DNA of 7,838 bases from Gammaproteobacteria bacterium. Lineage in GTDB: Bacteria; Pseudomonadota; Gammaproteobacteria; Xanthomonadales; Rhodanobacteraceae. The stretch spans positions 1 through 7,838 of the forward strand of contig VBNZ01000149.1 in the NCBI GenBank assembly GCA_005877675.1. Reading direction: 5' to 3'. Shown piece after piece: positions 1 to 4,252 of the stretch (the stretch's first letter is position 1; each line of letters begins with the position of its first letter). The notes beneath the pieces were generated by a model that ran no database searches, was not told the DNA's origin, and was given only the letters and a program-made list of their open reading frames with translations. Both the position numbers and the translations under genes were made by a program.

Positions 1-79
1 CATCCGCGTGAAGTCGCTGCTCGACGGGCGCAAGTTTCTGTACGAGGTCGTGAAGATTTACGCCAGCGCGGCGAACTGA
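1..79 (+). CDS. C-terminal end of an unidentified protein (partial)
   Basis: An open frame enters from the left edge (first full codon at base 2) and ends at TGA 77-79, giving 25 residues that finish KFLYEVVKIYASAAN. Codon use is G+C-rich like the neighbours. The downstream ATG lies only 3 bases after this stop, so the two genes are almost certainly co-transcribed and translationally coupled. The tail (SLLDGRKFLYEVVKIY) is faintly reminiscent of the last helix of M20-type metallohydrolases, but 25 residues cannot support an assignment and I give no function. Confidence 0.6.
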   Translation, partial: IRVKSLLDGRKFLYEVVKIYASAAN

Positions 80-82
80 CGC

Positions 83-1333
83 ATGAGTTACGTGCGCTGC
101 CTGCGCGGACTCAAATCCGGCGTCGAGTATTCCGCCGATGCGCCGATAAATCTCGATCCGGTCGATGGACGGCCGGTCGAGATGGTGTTGGATCTCGAAC
201 GCCTCGCGCGCGAGCGCGCAAATGCAGCGTGGTACGACCCGCGCCGGCGCGATATGTGGCGCTTCGGCGCGCTGCTCGCACTCGATGTGGCTGATCCCGC
301 CGACGCGCAACACATCGTCGCATTGGGCGAAGGTGCGACACCGTTGCTCGATTACCGCGAGCATCCGATGGCGCAGGCTGCGGGCATCGCGCTGCAAGTC
401 AAGGACGAAGGCAAGGCGAATGCAGGCCATGGCGCCAACCCGACGCAGAGTTTCAAGGACCGCGGCATGGCGATGGTCGCGGCGCAGGCGCGCCGGCTGG
501 GTCTTAAGCGGCTCGCGGTGCCGACGCAGGGCAATGCGGGCGATTCGCTCACGCATTACGCGCTCGCGGGTGGATTGTCGGTCGTCGTCGCGATGCCGCC
601 GGATACGCCGATGCCGATCCTCGGCAATGTCGCTGCCGCGGCGCAGCGCTTCCCGGATCAGGTCAAGCTCGAACTCGTCGGGCCGACGATCCGTGAGGCG
701 GGCGCTTTGCTCAAGGAAAAATATATTCCACTAGGATATTTTTCCGTCGCGACATTCCAGGAGCCGGGCTGGCGCATCGAAGGCAAGAAGACACTTGGTC
801 TTGAACTCGCCGAACCCGCGCCGGGCGAAACACGCTGGTCGTTGCCCGACGTGGTGATCTATCCGACCGGCGGCGGCACCGGCGTGCTCGGCATGTGGAA
901 GGCGTGGGATGAACTGCAAGCGCTCGGTCTGATCGATGCGCGTCGTCCGCGCATGCTGTGCGTGCAGAGCAGTGCGACGGCGCCGCTCGTGCGCGCATTC
1001 GAATCGGGCGCCGACGATACGACCGTGGTCGCAGCGGGCAACACGCTCGCGGTAGGGCTCAACGTGCCCGGCGGGGTCGGACATTTTCGCGTGCTCGAAA
1101 TCATCCAGGCGAGCGGCGGCGCGGCGATCGCCGTCGACGAGGCCGACATCGCGCGTGAGTTCGCGCGTTTGTGGCGCGACAAGCCATGGTGGATCGGTCC
1201 CGAAGGCGCAGCCTGCCTCGCCGCGTTGCCGCAACTGATCGAGCGCGGATTGATCAAACGCGGCGAACGCGTAGTCGCGGTGAACACCGGTTCTGCGGAA
1301 AAATATCTGCCGCTGTTGCGGCATTTGATATAG
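83..1333 (+). CDS. Threonine synthase-like PLP-dependent enzyme (fold type II)
   Basis: The 416-residue protein looks like the threonine synthase branch of fold-type II PLP enzymes, which make threonine from O-phosphohomoserine in the cytoplasm. Visible landmarks are GEGATPLL (82-89), the PLP-lysine motif NPTQSFKDRG with K125 as the probable Schiff-base lysine, QGNAG (149-153), the glycine-rich phosphate-binding loop TGGGTG (262-267) and a C-terminal NTGS (401-404). The first 40 residues resemble the small zinc ribbon found at the front of many members, but only C6 remains of the usual four cysteines. The ATG has no clear Shine-Dalgarno and starts 3 bases after the previous stop, so translation probably depends on coupling. 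Many proteobacteria carry a different, E. coli-type ThrC beside thrA and thrB. Neither gene is visible here, so this could be a paralogue acting on another amino acid, and I withhold the thrC symbol. The family call is firm and the substrate is not. Confidence 0.85.
   Translation: MSYVRCLRGLKSGVEYSADAPINLDPVDGRPVEMVLDLERLARERANAAWYDPRRRDMWRFGALLALDVADPADAQHIVALGEGATPLLDYREHPMAQAAGIALQVKDEGKANAGHGANPTQSFKDRGMAMVAAQARRLGLKRLAVPTQGNAGDSLTHYALAGGLSVVVAMPPDTPMPILGNVAAAAQRFPDQVKLELVGPTIREAGALLKEKYIPLGYFSVATFQEPGWRIEGKKTLGLELAEPAPGETRWSLPDVVIYPTGGGTGVLGMWKAWDELQALGLIDARRPRMLCVQSSATAPLVRAFESGADDTTVVAAGNTLAVGLNVPGGVGHFRVLEIIQASGGAAIAVDEADIAREFARLWRDKPWWIGPEGAACLAALPQLIERGLIKRGERVVAVNTGSAEKYLPLLRHLI
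715..745. repeat. Perfect A+T-rich inverted repeat inside the threonine synthase-like gene
   Basis: The arms GGAAAAATAT (715-724) and ATATTTTTCC (736-745) are exact reverse complements around an 11-base centre. The element lies in frame in the coding sequence (residues about 212-221, EKYIPLGYFS). It uses codons such as ATT, CCA, CTA and GGA that are uncommon in this G+C-rich gene. It would form a hairpin in mRNA or a cruciform in DNA. There is no T tract beyond the stem, so it is not a normal intrinsic terminator. Confidence 0.8.
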
Positions 1334-1336
1334 AAA

Positions 1337-1362
1337 AGCGCCGCATTTTTCAGTGCGGCGCT
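1337..1362. terminator. Probable bidirectional intrinsic terminator between convergent genes
   Basis: AGCGCCGCA (1337-1345) and TGCGGCGCT (1354-1362) form a perfect 9-bp G+C-rich stem that can extend inward by a U-G and a U-A pair. It starts 4 bases after the stop of the + strand PLP enzyme. On the - strand the stem is followed by TTTCTATATC, a better uridine tail than the CTCTTGGG on +, so it probably works best for the - strand SH3b gene, whose stop is 42 bases upstream of it. A shared terminator fits the convergent layout. Confidence 0.75.
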
Positions 1363-1403
1363 CTCTTGGGTTGTGCTGCGCATGTCGCGCAACCGGCCGT
1401 CAT

Positions 1404-2192
1404 TCAGTCTTGCTTGTCCCGCGTTTTGTCGACCGGCGCAGGTCGCGTCTGTGGTCGCGTGTTACCCGGCGGGCGCGAGTCGCCCGGATTTGGTCGATTG
1501 CCGCCCGGGTTGGGGCGAGGCTGCGGACTAATGCCGCCACCGGGACCACCTGGATTTGGACGATTGCCATCCGCGGGATTTGGGCGCGGTGGTGGCCTCG
1601 TGCCGCCCGGTGGGTTTGGCCGCGGCGGCGGGCGCGTACCAATCGGTGGGTTTGGCCGCGGCGGTGGGCGCGTGCCACCGGGCGGGTTTGGACGCCAACC
1701 GGGAGGCCGCCAACCCGGCGGATGCGGTCTTGGTGGCGGGCCAAAACCGGGCGGGCGGGGCGGCAACGGCCGCCATACGGGTGGCCGCCAATTCACCCAG
1801 CGGCTGCGGTGGGAGTACCACGGGCGCGAACGGTAGTAGTTGTCCCAATACATCCCTGCGTTAAAGACGACGATTGGAATACCCAAGCGCGGACCGTAAT
1901 GGTTGATGTACACCGGTGTGTTGTCGTAATTGAACGCGAGGTATTGACCGGACACCCAGCCGCGCTCGTTGTCGGCGATGACATCGCACCACGCGTAACC
2001 GTCAACGCAGCCCTGCACCGAAACCGGCATGCCTTCGGGCAGGACGGTGACAGCCGGAAAACTCGTGTCGGGGCCAGTGCGCAGATTAACGGTTGCGGTG
2101 ACGTAGCCGTCGGCGGCCGCAGCAACCAGAGGCAAGAGCGAGAGCAGGAGCATTGACGCGACACGCAGCATAAGCTTCATGGCGGACTCCAT
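1404..2192 (-). CDS. Exported SH3b-domain protein with Pro/Arg-rich repeat tail
   Basis: The 262-residue protein has three parts. A signal peptide of about 27 residues has the hydrophobic run MLLLSLLPLVAAAA, with cleavage likely near AAA-DG. A bacterial SH3 (SH3b) domain spans about 28-88, with the typical VNLRTGPDTSFPAV, then GCVDGYAWCDV and RGWVSGQYL; C62 and C69 could form a disulphide. A Tyr/Trp-rich linker (about 89-140) leads into a basic Pro-rich tail to the end, containing a 12-residue unit RPNPPGGTRPPP repeated from about 168 to 204. SH3b domains in exported bacterial proteins commonly bind cell-wall peptides, so a periplasmic or envelope role is inferred. Two starts are possible: ATG 2192 with GAGGAG 5 bases upstream, or ATG 2180 (MKLMLRV) with GGAG 6 bases upstream, giving 258 residues and a more typical signal peptide. 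The protein's exact function is unknown. Confidence 0.85.
   Translation of the reverse strand: MESAMKLMLRVASMLLLSLLPLVAAAADGYVTATVNLRTGPDTSFPAVTVLPEGMPVSVQGCVDGYAWCDVIADNERGWVSGQYLAFNYDNTPVYINHYGPRLGIPIVVFNAGMYWDNYYRSRPWYSHRSRWVNWRPPVWRPLPPRPPGFGPPPRPHPPGWRPPGWRPNPPGGTRPPPRPNPPIGTRPPPRPNPPGGTRPPPRPNPADGNRPNPGGPGGGISPQPRPNPGGNRPNPGDSRPPGNTRPQTRPAPVDKTRDKQD
1578..1690 (-). repeat. 36-bp tandem repeat coding for RPNPPGGTRPPP units
   Basis: About three copies of a 36-bp unit lie head to tail. The TTT anchor of each unit recurs at 1579, 1615, 1651 and 1687, exactly 36 bases apart. Two neighbouring copies differ at only a few positions, and the last degenerates into RPNPADGNRPNP. The unit is a multiple of three, so gain or loss of copies would lengthen or shorten the tail without shifting frame. 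Confidence 0.8.
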
Positions 2193-2206
2193 TGGAACTC
2201 CTCGTC

Positions 2207-2212
2207 ATCATA
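2207..2212 (-). promoter_or_regulatory. Possible -10 element for the SH3b gene
   Basis: TATGAT on the - strand matches the sigma-70 -10 consensus at five of six positions, but no convincing -35 lies 16-18 bases upstream. If it is used, transcription would begin only about 8-10 bases before ATG 2192. That would cut into its GAGGAG site and favour initiation at ATG 2180. Confidence 0.3.
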
Positions 2213-2247
2213 GACCGTTTTGTTGCGAATCCGCCGACGTGATCCCA

Positions 2248-2269
2248 GCACGCATGATTGGCACGCATG
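2248..2269. repeat. Direct repeat GCACGCATG between lpxH and the SH3b gene
   Basis: Two exact copies of GCACGCATG (2248-2256 and 2261-2269) are separated by ATTG, a 13-base period. They lie just 3' of lpxH and upstream of the SH3b gene. The spacing is slightly more than one helical turn, as in some direct-repeat operators, but nothing identifies a regulator and chance is possible. Confidence 0.5.
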
Positions 2270-2276
2270 CGGCGCC

Positions 2277-2960
2277 TTATATGCGCAGCACGCTGTCGTG
2301 CTCGTACCAGTCGCCGAGCACGATGCGTTCCACAGTTTGGCCATCCAGATCGAAATGATGGGTGGCGGGGCGGTGCGTGTGGCCGTGGATCATGCGCCTG
2401 ATGCCATGCGCGCGCATCGTTGCGGCGACGGCATCCTGATTTACGTCCATGATCTCGGCAGCGCTCATTGCGGTGTGCTTGCGGCTCTCACTACGCGCCT
2501 GTGCTGCAAATGCGCGCCGCTCGGCCAGCGACTTCGACAGGAACTGCTGCTGCCAGCGCGGATCGCGCACGAGTGTTCGAAACTTCAGGTATTCGACATC
2601 GTCGGTGCACAGCGTGTCGCCGTGCATCAGCAACACGCGTTCGCCGCCGAGTTCGATCACCGCGGGATCGGCGAGCAAGGTCATGCCGGCGCGTGCAGCG
2701 TAGTCTGCACCGAGCAGGAAATCGCGATTGCCATGCATGAAATACACCGGTACGCCCGTGTCGCGCAACGCGCGCGTAGCCTGCGCGATGCGTGCGGGCA
2801 GCGGCGCGTCGTCGTCATCGCCGATCCAGCTTTCGAACAGGTCGCCGAGAATATACAGCGCATCCGCCTCGCGCGCGGCGCCCGCAAGCAGCTCGGTATA
2901 CAAATCCACAATCATCGGACGCGAAGCGTCGAGATGCAGATCGGAGATGAAAAATTTCAC
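2277..2960 (-). CDS. lpxH: UDP-2,3-diacylglucosamine diphosphatase LpxH
   Basis: LpxH hydrolyses UDP-2,3-diacylglucosamine to lipid X and UMP, the fourth step of lipid A synthesis, at the cytoplasmic face of the inner membrane. All calcineurin-type metallophosphatase motifs are present: DLHL, GDLFE, GNRD, HGD and GHTH. With a GTG start at 2960 the protein has 227 residues and the metal ligands fall at D7, H9, D40, N78, H113, H192 and H194, matching the E. coli register within one to three residues. A TTG at 2969 would add three residues. An in-frame TGA at 2973-2975 excludes anything longer. Neither start has a good Shine-Dalgarno, so translation probably depends on reinitiation after the upstream membrane-protein gene, whose stop is that same TGA. 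The stop is TAA. No clear terminator follows, so read-through into the SH3b gene is possible. Identity is secure and the start is moderately so. Confidence 0.96.
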   Translation of the reverse strand: MKFFISDLHLDASRPMIVDLYTELLAGAAREADALYILGDLFESWIGDDDDAPLPARIAQATRALRDTGVPVYFMHGNRDFLLGADYAARAGMTLLADPAVIELGGERVLLMHGDTLCTDDVEYLKFRTLVRDPRWQQQFLSKSLAERRAFAAQARSESRKHTAMSAAEIMDVNQDAVAATMRAHGIRRMIHGHTHRPATHHFDLDGQTVERIVLGDWYEHDSVLRI

Positions 2961-2972
2961 GTAACGCAAAAC

Positions 2973-3395
2973 TCAAATGGGTGCTGGCTCCGCCACATAT
3001 TTTGTGTGCCAGAGGTATGTTCCACGCATTGCTGTTAGGTAATACAAGAAGAAAATGATTGATACCAAAATGCCCTTGGGCGAGCCCATCTCGACCCACA
3101 TCAGCACTTTCGACGCGATAAAGTAGATCAACAGCAGCGTTGCGGCGACTCGACTCTTGCGAAAGATGAAGAACGCGAGAATCACCATCAGGACAACATC
3201 TGCGAGGATCCAAGGGTCGAGCATGTAGCTCAGATCGTGATCTGAGCTTTCTACAAAGAAGCCAAGGATGCCAAACACCGCAGTAATGGCTGCTGAGATT
3301 AGCGTTGCGTAGCCGCCATTTTTTATAGCTTTTTCGCAAGAATCTCGGTCGACTATCTCAAAGCTGCTCAAGAATGACTTTTTTTTCTCTGTCAT
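2973..3395 (-). CDS. Small four-TM integral membrane protein, function unknown
   Basis: This 140-residue protein has a charged N-terminus (MTEKKKS) and four hydrophobic segments at about 28-48, 58-80, 83-101 and 106-122. Its tail contains RGTYLWHTKY. The layout resembles small uncharacterised membrane proteins ending in RGTxxxHK-like motifs, but I cannot name a family. No catalytic motif is visible. The ATG has an AGGA 8 bases upstream that partly overlaps a hairpin arm. An A8 tract lies at codons 4-6. By hand count 3001-3360 is about 48% G+C, while 60-base samples in lpxH and ppi exceed 70%, suggesting acquisition by transfer. It sits in operon order between the prolyl isomerase and lpxH. 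Its TGA stop is in the lpxH frame, with the lpxH start 3-4 codons further on. That it aids LpxH or the envelope would be inference from position only. Confidence 0.85.
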   Translation of the reverse strand: MTEKKKSFLSSFEIVDRDSCEKAIKNGGYATLISAAITAVFGILGFFVESSDHDLSYMLDPWILADVVLMVILAFFIFRKSRVAATLLLIYFIASKVLMWVEMGSPKGILVSIIFFLYYLTAMRGTYLWHTKYVAEPAPI

Positions 3396-3405
3396 TTAAC
3401 CAATC

Positions 3406-3438
3406 CTGCCGCCGTTAAGGCTATCGCTTAGGCAGCAG
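3406..3438 (-). promoter_or_regulatory. Intercistronic hairpin between ppi and the membrane-protein gene
   Basis: On the - strand, directly after the ppi TAG, CTGCTGCC pairs with GGCGGCAG (8 bp, one G-U) and TAAG pairs with CTTA inside it, with a 2-base bulge and a 7-base loop. No T tract follows, so it is not a standard terminator. Its 3' arm runs into the AGGA ribosome-binding site of the membrane-protein gene, so it could reduce translation or stabilise the upstream mRNA end. Confidence 0.55.
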
Positions 3439-4083
3439 CTACTGCGCCACCTCGACCTTATCGATCGTAATTGGCGTCGTCGGGACATCCGACGGCAGCG
3501 GGCCCGAGGCGCCGGTCGGCACCGTGCCGATTTTGTCTACCACGTCCTGGCCTTTGATCACCTTGCCGAACACGCAGTAACCCCAAGTGAGGCCGTTGGT
3601 GTCGGCGGTGTAGTCGAGGCGCTTGTTGTCGACGAGGTTGATAAAGAATTGCGCAGCAGCCGAATGCGGATCGCCGGTGCGCGCCATCGAGACGGTGTAC
3701 TTGAGATTCGACAGGCCGTTGTTGGCCTCGTTGCGGATCGGCGCGCGCGTGCGCTTGAGCTGTAGCTCCTTGGTGAAGCCGCCGCCCTGGATCATGAAAT
3801 TCGGAATCACGCGATGGAACACGGTACCGGCGTAGAAGCCGCTGTTCGCATATTGGAGAAAATTGTCGACCGTCTTCGGCGCCTTGTCCGGGTACAGTTC
3901 AAGTGTGATGTCGCCCTGACTCGTGTGCACAACCACGTGCTGCGTAGCGGACGCAGCTGCGGGTGCCGTGACGGCCTTGGCCGGCTCGGCGGGCTTGGCG
4001 GCGGGTCTCGACGCGGGCTGCGCGAACGCAAGCGAGGCGGTCGCGGCGATCAGGGCCAGGAGGGCGGGCGCGTGCTTGAACAT
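3439..4083 (-). CDS. Periplasmic cyclophilin-type peptidyl-prolyl cis-trans isomerase
   Basis: Cyclophilins catalyse cis-trans isomerisation of X-Pro bonds and help proteins fold. The N-terminus (MFKHAPALLALIAATASLAFA) is a signal peptide, so this copy should act in the periplasm, like PpiA. An Ala/Pro/Lys-rich linker (about 22-47) leads to the cyclophilin domain, about 50-213. Active-site landmarks are FHRVIPNFMIQGGG (89-102; R91 and Q99 correspond to the usual catalytic and substrate-binding residues), AAQFFINL (143-150) and the conserved FGKV (172-175). An in-frame TTG at 4095 would add four residues. ATG 4083 is preferred because GGAG lies 6 bases upstream and the signal peptide then begins normally. 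The resulting 214 residues suit a bacterial periplasmic cyclophilin with a linker. In E. coli the cytoplasmic cyclophilin gene ppiB neighbours lpxH; a similar linkage persists here with a gene inserted between. A promoter-like site lies 28-33 bases upstream. Confidence 0.94.
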   Translation of the reverse strand: MFKHAPALLALIAATASLAFAQPASRPAAKPAEPAKAVTAPAAASATQHVVVHTSQGDITLELYPDKAPKTVDNFLQYANSGFYAGTVFHRVIPNFMIQGGGFTKELQLKRTRAPIRNEANNGLSNLKYTVSMARTGDPHSAAAQFFINLVDNKRLDYTADTNGLTWGYCVFGKVIKGQDVVDKIGTVPTGASGPLPSDVPTTPITIDKVEVAQ

Positions 4084-4110
4084 GATCGTCTCCAAGTTTG
4101 GCGTGGCGCG

Positions 4111-4139
4111 ATCATAACTGGATTGTCACGCGGCAGGAA
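4111..4139 (-). promoter_or_regulatory. Candidate promoter for ppi and downstream genes
   Basis: TATGAT (4111-4116, - strand) is one mismatch from the -10 consensus. Seventeen bases upstream is TTCCTG (4134-4139), a poor -35. Predicted transcription would start about 20 bases before the ppi ATG, leaving room for the GGAG ribosome-binding site. The site lies in the 169-base gap between ppx and ppi, the natural place for a promoter driving ppi, the membrane-protein gene and lpxH. Confidence 0.4.
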
Positions 4140-4209
4140 ACCGGGGGGAGGCCGGAAGGTCCCGCACCGTCTGCACGCCGGATCGAATGGCGACAGCTCG
4201 AAGCAAATG

Positions 4210-4240
4210 CGTTCGTGGTTTGGATACCTCACCGCGAACG
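4210..4240 (-). terminator. Weak hairpin downstream of ppx
   Basis: CGTTCG (4210-4215) and CGAACG (4235-4240) are perfect 6-bp arms starting 13 bases past the ppx stop, with a further 3 bp of pairing inside after one mismatch. No uridine tract follows (CATTTGCTT on the - strand). If it terminates ppx transcripts it is inefficient or factor-dependent. Confidence 0.3.
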
Positions 4241-4252
4241 GAAAGACACCGA

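Noticed and set aside
1171..1836. Open + strand frame coding a Gly-rich GFGRGGGRVPPGG repeat protein
   Set aside because: It is the antisense shadow of the Pro/Arg repeats of the SH3b gene (RPNPP read backwards gives Gly-rich runs) and of the end of the PLP enzyme. The - strand frame has a signal peptide, a recognisable domain and ribosome-binding sites.
2220..3038. 272-residue + strand frame opposite lpxH
   Set aside because: LpxH on the other strand has every metal-binding motif in the correct register. This frame shows nothing recognisable.
3001..3395. Possibility that the A+T-rich region is an insertion sequence or transposon remnant
   Set aside because: I found no terminal inverted repeats, target duplications or transposase coding. 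It holds one intact membrane-protein gene.
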